Shown one piece after another: positions 29,361 through 38,603 of a stretch of DNA of 64,000 nucleotides. The stretch's first letter is position 1; each line of letters begins with the position of its first letter. The stretch covers positions 186,001 through 250,000 of the forward strand of contig NZ_CTEJ01000001.1 in assembly GCF_001282625.1 (NCBI RefSeq), written 5' to 3'. Origin of the DNA: Lascolabacillus massiliensis (GTDB lineage: Bacteria > Bacteroidota > Bacteroidia > Bacteroidales > Dysgonomonadaceae). The translations under genes were made by a program, and so were the position numbers. The notes under the pieces were generated by a model that was not told where the DNA came from, searched no databases, and worked only from the letters and a program-made list of their open reading frames with translations.

Positions 29361-30605
29361 ATGAAGGTAAAACCTTTCAGGGGTGTGCGTCCCCCAAAAG
29401 CATTGGTGAAGGATGTTGCATCACGTCCTTATGATGTTCTTAATTCCGATGAGGCTAGAAAAGAGGCTGAGGGGAACGAAAAATCACTGTATCATATCAT
29501 TAAGCCGGAGATAGATTTTCCGGTAGGGAAAGATGAACATGATGCTGATGTTTATGAGAAGGCAGCAGAAAATTTTGCTAAGTTTATTGATAACGGATGG
29601 CTGGTTCAGGACGAAAAGGAGATGTATTATGTGTATGCTCAGACCATGAATGGCAAAACACAATACGGACTCGTGCTTGGTGCTTCTGTTGAAGATTATA
29701 TGACTGGTGCTATCAAAAAACATGAGCTAACTCGTCGCGATAAGGAAGAGGATCGTATGAAGCATGTAAGAATTACTGATGCTAACGTGGAACCGGTATT
29801 CTTCTCTTATCCTGATAATGATGAGATCAATGCAATTGTTGAAAAGGTGATTTCGGGCAAGGCTGAGTATGATTTCGTCTCTGTTGATGGAGTGGGGCAT
29901 CACTTCTGGCTGGTTAAGGATGATAATGATATCAAGAGGATAACTGATATATTTGAAACAATTCCGGCACTATATATTGCTGACGGTCACCACAGATCTG
30001 CTGCAGCAGCGCTTGTGGGAGCAGAGAAAGCTAAAAATAATCCGGATCACAAGGGTGATGAGGAATATAACTATTTTATGGCTGTATGTTTCCCTGATAG
30101 TCAACTTACAATTATCGATTATAATCGTGTTGTAAAAGATCTGAATGGTTTGACTCCTGACGAATTTATAAGTAAACTGGAAAGAAATTTTATAGTCGAA
30201 CCAACTGGTTCTGAAATTCAAAGACCAAAAAATCTGCATAACTTCTCAATTTATCTTGATGGCAGGTCATTTAGTGTAACTGCAAAACCCGGTACATTTG
30301 ATGATAATGATCCAATAGGGCAGCTGGATGTAACTATAACTTCCAATTTGATACTTGATGAAATTCTGGGTATTAAAGATTTGAGAAGCGATAAAAGAAT
30401 TGACTTTGTTGGTGGAATCAGAGGATTAGGTGAATTGAAAGAGAGAGTCGACAGCGGTGAGATGGCTCTTGCATTAGCTCTTTACCCTGTCTCCATGAAA
30501 CAGCTGATGGATATTGCGGATACAGGAAATATCATGCCTCCAAAGACCACCTGGTTTGAACCTAAACTACGTTCGGGTCTGGTTATACATTTACTCGAAG
30601 ATTAA
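29361..30605 (+). CDS. DUF1015-family protein
   Basis: A 414-residue cytosolic protein starting MKVKPFRGVRPPKALVKDVA, the standard DUF1015 opening. Other family blocks are VASRPYDVLNSDEAR, YIADGHHRSAAAA (about residues 204-216, a conserved HHR motif) and VGGIRGLGELKERVDSGEM. The family is widespread in anaerobes and often lies near serine or phosphoserine genes; no reaction is firmly established to my knowledge. A -7 element TACATTTG lies at 29304-29311. An Lrp-type regulator follows. Confidence 0.9.
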   Translation: MKVKPFRGVRPPKALVKDVASRPYDVLNSDEARKEAEGNEKSLYHIIKPEIDFPVGKDEHDADVYEKAAENFAKFIDNGWLVQDEKEMYYVYAQTMNGKTQYGLVLGASVEDYMTGAIKKHELTRRDKEEDRMKHVRITDANVEPVFFSYPDNDEINAIVEKVISGKAEYDFVSVDGVGHHFWLVKDDNDIKRITDIFETIPALYIADGHHRSAAAALVGAEKAKNNPDHKGDEEYNYFMAVCFPDSQLTIIDYNRVVKDLNGLTPDEFISKLERNFIVEPTGSEIQRPKNLHNFSIYLDGRSFSVTAKPGTFDDNDPIGQLDVTITSNLILDEILGIKDLRSDKRIDFVGGIRGLGELKERVDSGEMALALALYPVSMKQLMDIADTGNIMPPKTTWFEPKLRSGLVIHLLED

Positions 30606-30628
30606 TATACTTACAGATAATAATTATT

Positions 30629-30660
30629 GTCGCCGGTATAATTAATTTATTGCCGGCGAC
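30629..30660 (+). terminator. Possible terminator after the DUF1015 gene
   Basis: GTCGCCGG and CCGGCGAC form a GC-rich 8-base stem around a 16-base AT loop. The following bases are only weakly T-rich. Confidence 0.6.
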
Positions 30661-30681
30661 TATATTTAATACCTTAATTCT

Positions 30682-30712
30682 ATTGTAATAAGAAACATTT
30701 ATTTTAATTTTG
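30682..30712 (+). promoter_or_regulatory. Near-consensus promoter for the Lrp-family gene
   Basis: ATTG (one mismatch to TTTG) at 30682-30685, 19 bases, TAATTTTG at 30705-30712; the ATG follows 40 bases later. Confidence 0.6.
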
Positions 30713-30752
30713 TAGATAATAACCCTTTTTTATATCAATTTAAAAGTAGTGT

Positions 30753-31229
30753 ATGGCACATCATGATTTAGACGAACTGGATGAGAAGATTCTCAAAATG
30801 ATAGTAGATAATGCACGTATTCCATTTTTGGAGGTGGCACGTGCTTGTAATGTTTCGGGTGCAGCCATTCATCAGAGGGTTCAGAAACTTACAAATCTTG
30901 GTGTTATCAAGGGGTCTGAATATATTATTGAGGCGGAAAAGCTTGGTTTCGAGACTTGCGCTTTTATAGGTATATTTTTGACATCTCCTTCTACATTCGA
31001 TTATGTTGTAAAAGAGCTTGAAAAAATCCCAGAAGTGGTAGAGTGCTACTACACTACCGGGCAATATGATTTACTGATAAAAGTTTACGCTAAGAATAAT
31101 AAAGATCTGCTCCGTATCATTCACAACGAGTTACAACCTCTTGGATTGTCTAGGACAGAAACTTTAATAAGTTTTAAAGATGCATTCAGGAAGAAATTTC
31201 CAATACGCATCGTTGAGAGGAATGATTAG
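30753..31229 (+). CDS. Lrp/AsnC-family transcription regulator
   Basis: A 158-residue regulator: N-terminal winged helix (about 8-60; KMIVDNARIPFLEVARACNV then SGAAIHQRVQKL as recognition helix) and a C-terminal RAM ligand-binding domain (about 70-150; VVECYYTTGQYDLLIKVYAK carries the GxYDxxxxV core). Such proteins bind amino acids or related metabolites and form octamers. It may control neighbours or distant amino-acid genes; the target cannot be read here. A pair of hairpins follows the stop. Confidence 0.94.
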   Translation: MAHHDLDELDEKILKMIVDNARIPFLEVARACNVSGAAIHQRVQKLTNLGVIKGSEYIIEAEKLGFETCAFIGIFLTSPSTFDYVVKELEKIPEVVECYYTTGQYDLLIKVYAKNNKDLLRIIHNELQPLGLSRTETLISFKDAFRKKFPIRIVERND

Positions 31230-31246
31230 ACAGGTATTCTAATCAT
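31222..31246 (+). repeat. Inverted repeat over the Lrp stop codon
   Basis: ATGATTAGA and TCTAATCAT are perfect 9-base arms around a 7-base loop; the stop codon of the Lrp gene lies in the left arm. It directly precedes a second hairpin. Confidence 0.7.
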
Positions 31247-31254
31247 ACGCTGGC

Positions 31255-31307
31255 GAGACTAAAATAGTTGTGGATTTGCACAAGAACTGCTATTTTAGTC
31301 TCTTTTT
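31255..31307 (+). terminator. Terminator hairpin between Lrp and GH125
   Basis: GAGACTAAAATAG and CTATTTTAGTCTC form a perfect 13-base stem, followed by TTTTT. The 22-base loop holds a second small stem (TTGTG/CACAA). Confidence 0.85.
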
Positions 31308-31351
31308 ATGTTAAGCTTAACCAAGCATTAGATATTAAAATTATACTATTT

Positions 31352-32809
31352 ATGACAACACGTAGAAACTTCCTTAAAAAAACAGCTGCAGGATTAACTG
31401 CATTTGCTGTGAATCCAAAAAAAGCAGCTGCTGAAAGCCTTAGTCTCAATAATCTGAGTCAGAGTGCATTATATAGCTCGAAACGTCCTGCACCAGGAGA
31501 ACGCAACTTCACATCTGTTGCAGTTGAACAGACGATAACAAGAGTTAAGTCTAAGATAAAAGATCAAAAACTTGCATGGATGTTCGAAAACTGTTTTCCA
31601 AACACATTGGACACAACAGTAAACTTCAGCATTTTAAATGGTAAACCTGATACTTTTGTTATTACTGGTGATATAGATGCTATGTGGCTACGCGACTCAT
31701 CTGCACAGGTATGGCCATATATGCCTCTTTCTAAGCAGGATAACAGGCTAAAACAGATGATTGCCGGTGTAATTAACCGCCAGACAAAATGCATATTGAT
31801 TGATCCATATGCCAATGCATTTAATAATGAGCCTAAACCTGATAACGAATGGATGAGCGATATGACTGATATGAATCCTATGTTACATGAACGAAAATGG
31901 GAAATTGATTCACTTGCTTATCCTATCAGACTTGCTTATAATTACTGGAAAACTACAGGTGATACTTCCGTTTTTGATGCTGACTGGACTAAAGCAATGA
32001 ATCTGGTTGTAAAGACTTTCAGGGAGCAGCAGAGAAAAGATGGTAACGGACCGTATAAATTTCAAAGAAAAACAGAGAGACAGCTGGATACATTGAACAA
32101 TGATGGGTGGGGTAATCCCGTTAATCCGGTTGGTTTGATTGTATCTTCTTTCAGACCTTCTGATGATGCAACTACTTTCCAGTTTCTTGTACCTTCTAAT
32201 CTTTTTGCAGTTACGTCTCTTAGACAGGTTGCCGAGATAGCCCAAAAGGTTACTAATGATACAGAACTTGCTGCTAAATGTACCGAATTGGCTGATGAAG
32301 TTGAAGAAGCAATCAGGAAATATGCAATAGTTGAGCATCCAAAATATGGTAAAGTATATGCTTTTGAAGTGGATGGTTTCGGAAATGCTTATTTTATGGA
32401 TGATGCTAATGTGCCGAGTTTGCTGGCTATGCCCTATCTTGATACAATAGATGTTAATGATCCAATCTATCAGAATACCAGAAAACTTGTATTGAGTGAA
32501 GATAATCCTTATTTCTTCAGAGGGACTGCAGGTGAAGGTATTGGCGGACCTCATATTGGTTATGACATGATCTGGCCAATGAGTATTATTATGAGAGCAA
32601 AAACAAGTAACAGTGATGAGGAGATAAAGCACTGCCTGAGAATGTTGCGAGATACAGATGCAAATACAGGATTTATGCATGAGTCATTCCATAAAGATGA
32701 TCCTGCTAAATTTACAAGAAGTTGGTTTGCCTGGGTTAATACACTATTTGGAGAACTAATAGTGAATCTTGAATCCAAAAACAGGATGGATCTGGTAAAT
32801 AGCTTATGA
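31352..32809 (+). CDS. GH125 exo-alpha-1,6-mannosidase, Tat signal
   Basis: A 485-residue protein from ATG 31352 (MTTRRNFLKKTAAGLTAFAV), a twin-arginine signal; upstream the frame continues from a TTG within the terminator and is rejected. GH125 (formerly DUF1237) enzymes are inverting, metal-independent alpha-mannosidases. Visible family blocks: CFPNTLDTTVNF, ITGDIDAMWLRDSSAQVW (about 104-121), EWMSDMTDMNPMLHERKWEID and FFRGTAGEGIGGPHIGYDM near the C-terminus. It is followed 38 bases later by a GH92 alpha-mannosidase; together they would trim alpha-mannose from N-glycans or mannan in the periplasm. Confidence 0.95.
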   Translation: MTTRRNFLKKTAAGLTAFAVNPKKAAAESLSLNNLSQSALYSSKRPAPGERNFTSVAVEQTITRVKSKIKDQKLAWMFENCFPNTLDTTVNFSILNGKPDTFVITGDIDAMWLRDSSAQVWPYMPLSKQDNRLKQMIAGVINRQTKCILIDPYANAFNNEPKPDNEWMSDMTDMNPMLHERKWEIDSLAYPIRLAYNYWKTTGDTSVFDADWTKAMNLVVKTFREQQRKDGNGPYKFQRKTERQLDTLNNDGWGNPVNPVGLIVSSFRPSDDATTFQFLVPSNLFAVTSLRQVAEIAQKVTNDTELAAKCTELADEVEEAIRKYAIVEHPKYGKVYAFEVDGFGNAYFMDDANVPSLLAMPYLDTIDVNDPIYQNTRKLVLSEDNPYFFRGTAGEGIGGPHIGYDMIWPMSIIMRAKTSNSDEEIKHCLRMLRDTDANTGFMHESFHKDDPAKFTRSWFAWVNTLFGELIVNLESKNRMDLVNSL

Positions 32810-32847
32810 TAATAACCGATAAATACTTAATAATAAATTAATAAAAC

Positions 32848-35142
32848 ATGAAGAAAATTATTTTTGTTTTTACTATAGTGTTATTCACTATTGTTTCAAC
32901 AGGTAAATTAAAAGCAGGATCTTTTAGTGATCCTGTTGATTATGTAAACATTCTCATGGGGACACAATCTGAGTTTGCTTTATCTAACGGAAATACATAT
33001 CCTGCAGTTGCAAGACCATGGGGAATGAATTTCTGGACACCACAGACTAGAAAAATTGGTGATGGATGGCAGTATGTTTATACTGATAATAAACTTAATG
33101 GTTTTAAACAGACTCATCAGCCAAGTCCATGGATGAACGATTATGGTCAGTTTTCAATTTTTCCAATGGTCGATAAGGTAGAGTTTGATCAGGAAAAGAG
33201 AGCGAGCTGGTATTCACACAAGGCTGAAATAGCAAAACCATATTATTACAGTGCTTACCTTGCTGACTATGATATTACCACAGAAGTTACTCCAACTGAA
33301 CGTGCTGCTATTTTCAGGTTTACATTTCCTGAATCAGATAGTGCATTTGTTCTGGTTGATGCATTTAACAGAGGATCTTCTGTAGAGATTATACCTTCTA
33401 AAAATGCAATCATTGGTTACACAACTCGCAATAGTGGTGGTGTACCTCAGAATTTCAAGAATTACTTTGTAGTTGTATTCGATAAACCTTTCGAATATAC
33501 ATTGACAGTAAGTGACAGCATTCTGCAACAAGGTGTTAACAAAGCAGAGGCGGCTCATACAGGAGCATTTATTGGTTTTTCAACTGGTAGAGGTGAAAAG
33601 GTGATAGCAAAAGTTGCTTCTTCTTTTATAAGCTATGATCAGGCTTGGCTGAACCTTAAAGAGGTTGACGGCAAGGATTTTGACACTGTAAAACAAGAGG
33701 GACGTGATTCATGGAATGATGTTCTTGGAAGAATTGAAATAGAGGGTGGAAATCTGGACCAACAGCGCACATTCTATTCAACATTATATAGATCAACACT
33801 TTTCCCACGTAAGTTTTATGAAATCGACGCTAAGGGTAATGTAGTTCATTATAGTCCATATAACGGAGAAGTACTTCCAGGATTTATGTATACAGACACT
33901 GGTTTCTGGGATACGTTCCGTGCTCTCTTCCCATTGCTTAATCTTGTGTATCCGTCAGTAAATCAGGAAATACAGGAAGGTCTTGTTAATACTTACAAAG
34001 AGAGTGGATTCCTGCCTGAGTGGGCTAGTCCCGGACACAGAGGAATTATGATAGGTAATAATTCAGCATCAGTGGTAGCGGATGCTTACCTAAAGGGATT
34101 GCGTGGTTATGATATCGAAACACTTTATGAAGGTATGATTCATGGTACCGAGAATGTTCATCCAAGAGTTTCTTCTACAGGAAGACGTGGTCATGAGTAT
34201 TATAATACATTGGGATATGTGCCTTATGATGTGAAAATTAATGAGAATGCTGCAAGAACTTTGGAATATGCGTATGCAGACTGGACAATTTACAGACTTG
34301 CAAAAGAGCTTAAAAGACCGCAAAGTGAAATTGATTTATATGCTAAGCGTAGTCAGAATTACAGAAATCTGTATTCTCCAGAACATAAATTGATGCGAGG
34401 AAAGAATAAGGATGGCAGTTTCCAATCACCTTTCAGTCCTACTAAATGGGGAGATGCTTTTACAGAAGGTAACAGCTGGCACTATACTTGGTCGGTTTTC
34501 CACGATGTTCAAGGTTTAATAGACCTGATGGGTGGAAACAAAGAGTTTGTAAAGATGTTAGACTCGGTATTCATTATGCCTCCAATTTTTGATGATAGCT
34601 ATTATAGAGGTGTTATTCATGAGATTCGTGAAATGCAGATAATGAATATGGGTCAGTATGCACATGGTAATCAGCCAATTCAGCATATGATATATCTATA
34701 TAACTATGCAGCTGAACCATGGAAAGCCCAATACTGGCTGCGTGAGGTGATGGATAAACTATATGCACCTACTCCTGATGGTTACTGTGGTGATGAAGAT
34801 AACGGTCAGACTTCAGCCTGGTACGTATTCTCATCTATGGGATTTTATCCTGTTTGTCCCGGTAGTGATGAATATGTGATTGGTTCGCCATTGTTTGAGA
34901 AGATGACGATAAATCTTGAGAACGGAAAGAAGGTAGTAATAAATGCTCCGGGTAACAAGCATGAAACAAGGTTTGTAAAGAATATCAAGCTGGATGGTAA
35001 GGATTACTCTAAGAACTACTTTAACCATTCTTATCTAATGAATGGTGCAACTATTGACTTTACAATGTCAGAAGAGCCTAACAAGACAAGAGGTATTGAA
35101 AAGTCTGATGCTCCTTATTCTTTTTCAAATGAAAACAAATAG
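32848..35142 (+). CDS. GH92 alpha-mannosidase (probably 1,2-specific)
   Basis: A 764-residue secreted enzyme with a Sec signal peptide (MKKIIFVFTIVLFTIVSTGK). GH92 members are Ca2+-dependent, inverting exo-alpha-mannosidases. N-terminal block: VNILMGTQSEFALSNGNTYP and VARPWGMNFWTPQT; C-terminal (alpha/alpha)6 block: HGNQPIQHMIYLYNYAAEPW (about 606-625) and YCGDEDNGQTSAWYVFSSMG (about 645-664), which hold metal and catalytic acidic residues. The first block plus length support alpha-1,2 activity, though linkage cannot be proven by eye. It forms an operon with GH125; no SusC/SusD pair is adjacent. Confidence 0.95.
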   Translation: MKKIIFVFTIVLFTIVSTGKLKAGSFSDPVDYVNILMGTQSEFALSNGNTYPAVARPWGMNFWTPQTRKIGDGWQYVYTDNKLNGFKQTHQPSPWMNDYGQFSIFPMVDKVEFDQEKRASWYSHKAEIAKPYYYSAYLADYDITTEVTPTERAAIFRFTFPESDSAFVLVDAFNRGSSVEIIPSKNAIIGYTTRNSGGVPQNFKNYFVVVFDKPFEYTLTVSDSILQQGVNKAEAAHTGAFIGFSTGRGEKVIAKVASSFISYDQAWLNLKEVDGKDFDTVKQEGRDSWNDVLGRIEIEGGNLDQQRTFYSTLYRSTLFPRKFYEIDAKGNVVHYSPYNGEVLPGFMYTDTGFWDTFRALFPLLNLVYPSVNQEIQEGLVNTYKESGFLPEWASPGHRGIMIGNNSASVVADAYLKGLRGYDIETLYEGMIHGTENVHPRVSSTGRRGHEYYNTLGYVPYDVKINENAARTLEYAYADWTIYRLAKELKRPQSEIDLYAKRSQNYRNLYSPEHKLMRGKNKDGSFQSPFSPTKWGDAFTEGNSWHYTWSVFHDVQGLIDLMGGNKEFVKMLDSVFIMPPIFDDSYYRGVIHEIREMQIMNMGQYAHGNQPIQHMIYLYNYAAEPWKAQYWLREVMDKLYAPTPDGYCGDEDNGQTSAWYVFSSMGFYPVCPGSDEYVIGSPLFEKMTINLENGKKVVINAPGNKHETRFVKNIKLDGKDYSKNYFNHSYLMNGATIDFTMSEEPNKTRGIEKSDAPYSFSNENK

Positions 35143-35162
35143 TAATATCAGGAAGTAAGTAC

Positions 35163-35198
35163 AAAAAAAGACCGGCTCAAATGAGTCGGTCTTTTTTT
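35163..35198. terminator. Bidirectional terminator between GH92 and tRNA-fMet
   Basis: AAAAAAAGACCGGCTC pairs with GAGTCGGTCTTTTTTT (one G-T pair) around AAAT. The long A and T tracts allow use on both strands, for the GH92 gene and the opposite tRNA. Confidence 0.92.
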
Positions 35199-35203
35199 GA
35201 TAG

Positions 35204-35275
<72 letters not shown>

Positions 35276-35301
35276 ATAATGTTTGTTCCCTAATGGGAGT
35301 G

Positions 35302-35332
35302 CAAAGATAGAAAAAGATTTCATAAAAACAAA
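35302..35332 (-). promoter_or_regulatory. Consensus promoter for tRNA-fMet
   Basis: On the minus strand TTTG at 35332-35329, exactly 19 bases, TATCTTTG at 35309-35302. Confidence 0.8.
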
Positions 35333-35407
35333 ATCTAAGCGAATCTTTTTTATTTATCCTTGAAGTTCCACTGGAAAACACTACATTTGATACAAAATTA
35401 AAAAAGG

Positions 35408-36166
35408 ATGTCTGATAGTTTAGTAATTATTCCAACTTACAACGAGAAAGAAAATATCGAGAGTATAATACGAACGGTATTTAATCTTGAAAAGCAGTTT
35501 CATATACTGGTTATTGATGATGGATCACCTGATGGTACGGCGAATATTGTACATCGACTTATATCAGATGAGTTCTCAGACAAACTATTTATAGAAGAGA
35601 GAAAAGGGAAAATGGGACTGGGTACTGCTTACATTCACGGATTCAAATGGGCATTGGCACGTTCTTATGAATATATATTTGAGATGGATGCTGATTTTTC
35701 TCATGATCCGAATGATCTTCCCAGATTATACTCAGCATGTCATGACGAAGGATATGATGTTTCTGTTGGATCGCGTTACTCAACAGGTGTGAATGTTGTT
35801 AACTGGCCAATGGGGAGGGTTCTTATGTCCTATTTCGCATCTAAATATGTGAGGATTATCACTGGTCTGAAAGTTCATGATACAACAGCCGGGTTTGTTT
35901 GTTACAGGAGAAAAGTTCTCGAAACAATAGATCTTGATAATATCAAATTCAAGGGCTATGCATTTCAGATTGAGATGAAATATTCAGCTTCTTACCTTGG
36001 TTTTAAAGTTAAAGAGGTATCGGTGATATTTGTAAACAGACGATTGGGAACGTCAAAAATGAATACTAGTATTTTCGGGGAGGCTTTTTTTGGAGTTATT
36101 ATTTTACGCTGGCGTAGTTTTACTGGAAAAATAAAACCAAAAGTCAAATTAGTAAGTGGTGAGTGA
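35408..36166 (+). CDS. Polyprenol-phosphate mannose synthase-like GT2
   Basis: A 252-residue cytosolic-face glycosyltransferase resembling dolichol-phosphate mannosyltransferase (DPM1). Motifs: VIIPTYNEKENIESII (about 5-20), VIDDGSPDGT (about 36-45), EMDADFSHDPNDLP (about 95-108, the DxD metal site) and GSRYSTGVNVVNWPMGR (about 118-134), all typical of DPM synthase. There is no C-terminal membrane anchor, as in the single-domain type. The product would be polyprenyl-P-mannose (or glucose) for extracytoplasmic mannosyl transfer. Its stop overlaps the next start (TGATG). Confidence 0.92.
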   Translation: MSDSLVIIPTYNEKENIESIIRTVFNLEKQFHILVIDDGSPDGTANIVHRLISDEFSDKLFIEERKGKMGLGTAYIHGFKWALARSYEYIFEMDADFSHDPNDLPRLYSACHDEGYDVSVGSRYSTGVNVVNWPMGRVLMSYFASKYVRIITGLKVHDTTAGFVCYRRKVLETIDLDNIKFKGYAFQIEMKYSASYLGFKVKEVSVIFVNRRLGTSKMNTSIFGEAFFGVIILRWRSFTGKIKPKVKLVSGE

Positions 36167-37509
36167 TGATACTGATAAATAAAGCTACAATAATAAATGA
36201 GGGCAGTTCTTTTATTGGCTCTGTATTAATTGAAGGGGAGAAAATTTCTGAAATTTTCAGAGATGATGTACCAGAAGGTATATTTAATTCATGTAATAAA
36301 GTTATTGATGCACGTGGGTTGTATCTTATGCCGGGTGTTATTGATGATCAGGTTCATTTCAGGGATCCGGGACTTACCCACAAGGGTGATTTCTACACTG
36401 AAAGCAGGGCTGGTGTTGCAGGTGGAGTAACCTCATATATGGAGATGCCTAATACAAAACCGCAGACTATAACTAATGATGATCTTTTTAGAAAATTAGA
36501 AATGGCAGCAGAGAAATCTGCTTCTAATTTTTCGTTTTATCTTGGTGCGACCAACGACAATATTTCTGAACTAAAAAAAATTGATAAAAAGTATGTGTGC
36601 GGGGTAAAGGTATTTATGGGTGCTTCTACAGGCAACATGCTGGTAAATAATGAGAGAGCACTGCAGCAAATATTTGCTGAGGTGGACTCTCTTATTGCTA
36701 CTCATTGTGAGAAAGAGGAGATTATTCGAGATAACGTAGATATTTATAAAAAGAAATTTGGTGAGAATATTCCTATTAAGTATCACCCTATAATAAGAAG
36801 TGCGGAAGCTTGCTATCAATCCTCTGCACAGGCAATTGAACTTGCTGATAAATATGGTTCCAGACTTCATGTTTTACACTTGTCAACTGCCCTTGAGATG
36901 AGTTTGTTGAGTAATTCACCTTTGGAGGACAAAAAAATTACAGGTGAGGTTTGTGTTCATCATCTCTGGTTTACAGACAAGGATTATGAAAGACTTGGAA
37001 CAAAAATAAAATGGAATCCGGCTGTAAAGTCGGTCGAAGACAGAAACGCAATTCGCGAAGCATTGATTACTGGAAAACTTGATGTGGTCGCTACAGATCA
37101 TGCTCCTCATTTATTAAGTGAGAAAGAGGGAGGATGTTTGCAGGCTGCATCGGGAGGACCATTGGTTCAGCATTCTTTGCAGGTTATGTTGGAGCTTGCT
37201 CACGAAGGGTTATTCACTAAGGAGTTTATAGTGGAAAAGATGTGTCATGCACCTGCTAAACTTTTTGGTGTGAAGGGTCGCGGTTTTATTCGTAAAGGTT
37301 ATTATGCAGATCTTGTTCTTATTGACCCTTCTGAGACATATACTGTAACTGATAAAAATATCTTATATAAATGTGGATGGTCACCGTTTGAAGGTGAGAC
37401 ATTCCATAATTCAATTAATAAAACATTTATAAACGGTCAGATTGCTTTTGAAGATGGTGTAGTTTCTGAAAAACTATTCGGTAAAGCACTCGAGTTTGAA
37501 AATTATTAA
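36166..37509 (+). CDS. pyrC: Dihydroorotase
   Basis: A 447-residue cytosolic zinc enzyme making dihydroorotate from carbamoyl-aspartate in pyrimidine synthesis. ATG 36166 is preferred over the GTG one codon upstream. The metal motif reads VIDDQVHFRDPGLTHKGD (about 60-77), with Q where most class I enzymes have the first His of HxH; this Q form is, as I recall, usual in Bacteroidota. Other blocks: GGVTSYMEMPNT, CGVKVFMGASTGNM (metal-bridging lysine), ATHCEKEE, HVLHLSTALEM and VATDHAPHLLSEKEGG (catalytic Asp). Coupled to the mannose synthase gene by a 1-base overlap. Confidence 0.95.
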   Translation: MILINKATIINEGSSFIGSVLIEGEKISEIFRDDVPEGIFNSCNKVIDARGLYLMPGVIDDQVHFRDPGLTHKGDFYTESRAGVAGGVTSYMEMPNTKPQTITNDDLFRKLEMAAEKSASNFSFYLGATNDNISELKKIDKKYVCGVKVFMGASTGNMLVNNERALQQIFAEVDSLIATHCEKEEIIRDNVDIYKKKFGENIPIKYHPIIRSAEACYQSSAQAIELADKYGSRLHVLHLSTALEMSLLSNSPLEDKKITGEVCVHHLWFTDKDYERLGTKIKWNPAVKSVEDRNAIREALITGKLDVVATDHAPHLLSEKEGGCLQAASGGPLVQHSLQVMLELAHEGLFTKEFIVEKMCHAPAKLFGVKGRGFIRKGYYADLVLIDPSETYTVTDKNILYKCGWSPFEGETFHNSINKTFINGQIAFEDGVVSEKLFGKALEFENY

Positions 37510-37520
37510 AACCTTTTCAA

Positions 37521-38603
37521 GTGAAATTTTTGTTTACTGTTCAGGGTGAGGGCAGAGGGCATTATACACAGGCCTTATCGCTTTCAGCTATTCTCAGAAA
37601 GCATGGGCATGAAGTTGCAGCTGTACTGGTAGGTACAAGTGAATCCAGGCAGATACCTTCATTTTTCAAAGAAAAGATTCAGGCACCAGTGTATGAATAT
37701 AGTAGTCCTAATTTTACATCATTCTATAAAGATAAGAAGCCAAATATTTTTTTGAGTGTGCTGAACAACTTTTCCCGTCCCTTTATATACAGGAAGAGTT
37801 TACAATTGGTAAGGGATAAAATTGAGGAGATTAGACCTGATGTTGTGATTAACTTTTATGAGATGATCACAGGGATGGTTTATCAAATTTATAAGCCTGA
37901 TAGAAAGCTGGGAATCCCTATGATATGTCTGGCACACCAGTATATATTGTTGAATAATAATTATAAAACATCCAGAGAGCAGGATGTGAAATATTATCTG
38001 CTTAGAATGCTCTCGAGAATTACTTCACGCAGAGCATCAAAAATACTGGCACTCTCATTTCGTGATATTCCCTGCTCAGGGAAAGTGAAAACAGTACCAC
38101 CACTTCTACGCTCTGAAGTTTTTAGTATTAAACCTTCTGAAGGTGATTACATACATGGTTATATGTTAAATACCGGATTTTATGATGAGGTATTTAACTG
38201 GCATATTAAAAATCCGGATATACCTTTGAGATTTTTCTGGGATAAAAAAGATGCTGAAGAAGTGACAAAGATTGATGAGAATTTTATTCTTTACACTCTG
38301 AATGATAATAACTTCTTACAAAGTATGGCGGGCAGTAAAGCGTATGCTACTACCTCCGGCTTTGAATCTGTGTGTGAGGCACTTTATTTCAGAAAACCAA
38401 TATTGATGATTCCTGTGCATGTTGAACAGGAGTTTAATGCTTATGATGCGGGACTCTCAGGTGCAGGTGTGACTGGCAAAAAGTTTAATCTTGATGAGCT
38501 GATTAACTTTATACCTAAATATTCACCCGATGAGAAATTCCGCAATTGGGTACATAAAGCAGAAGAGATCTACATTAAAGAAATAACAGGTGAACAGTTA
38601 TAA
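37521..38603 (+). CDS. MurG-like (GT-B) glycosyltransferase family protein
   Basis: A 360-residue protein starting at GTG 37521; the glycine-rich N-terminal motif KFLFTVQGEGRGHYTQALSL begins at once, so no upstream start is needed. It resembles UDP-sugar transferases of the GT-B fold: N-terminal acceptor domain (about 1-170) and C-terminal donor domain with GSKAYATTSGFESVCEALYF (about 271-290) and PILMIPVHVEQEFNAYDAGL (about 294-313), as in GT28/MurG. No membrane helices. Donor and acceptor unknown. Eleven bases after pyrC, so probably in the same operon; it overlaps the convergent aroB end by 6 bases. Confidence 0.85.
   Translation: MKFLFTVQGEGRGHYTQALSLSAILRKHGHEVAAVLVGTSESRQIPSFFKEKIQAPVYEYSSPNFTSFYKDKKPNIFLSVLNNFSRPFIYRKSLQLVRDKIEEIRPDVVINFYEMITGMVYQIYKPDRKLGIPMICLAHQYILLNNNYKTSREQDVKYYLLRMLSRITSRRASKILALSFRDIPCSGKVKTVPPLLRSEVFSIKPSEGDYIHGYMLNTGFYDEVFNWHIKNPDIPLRFFWDKKDAEEVTKIDENFILYTLNDNNFLQSMAGSKAYATTSGFESVCEALYFRKPILMIPVHVEQEFNAYDAGLSGAGVTGKKFNLDELINFIPKYSPDEKFRNWVHKAEEIYIKEITGEQL

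Noticed and set aside
31910-32680. 256-codon ORF antisense to the GH125 gene
   Set aside because: Cys-, Ile- and Ser-rich with no motif, fully inside a well-supported gene; a reading-frame shadow.
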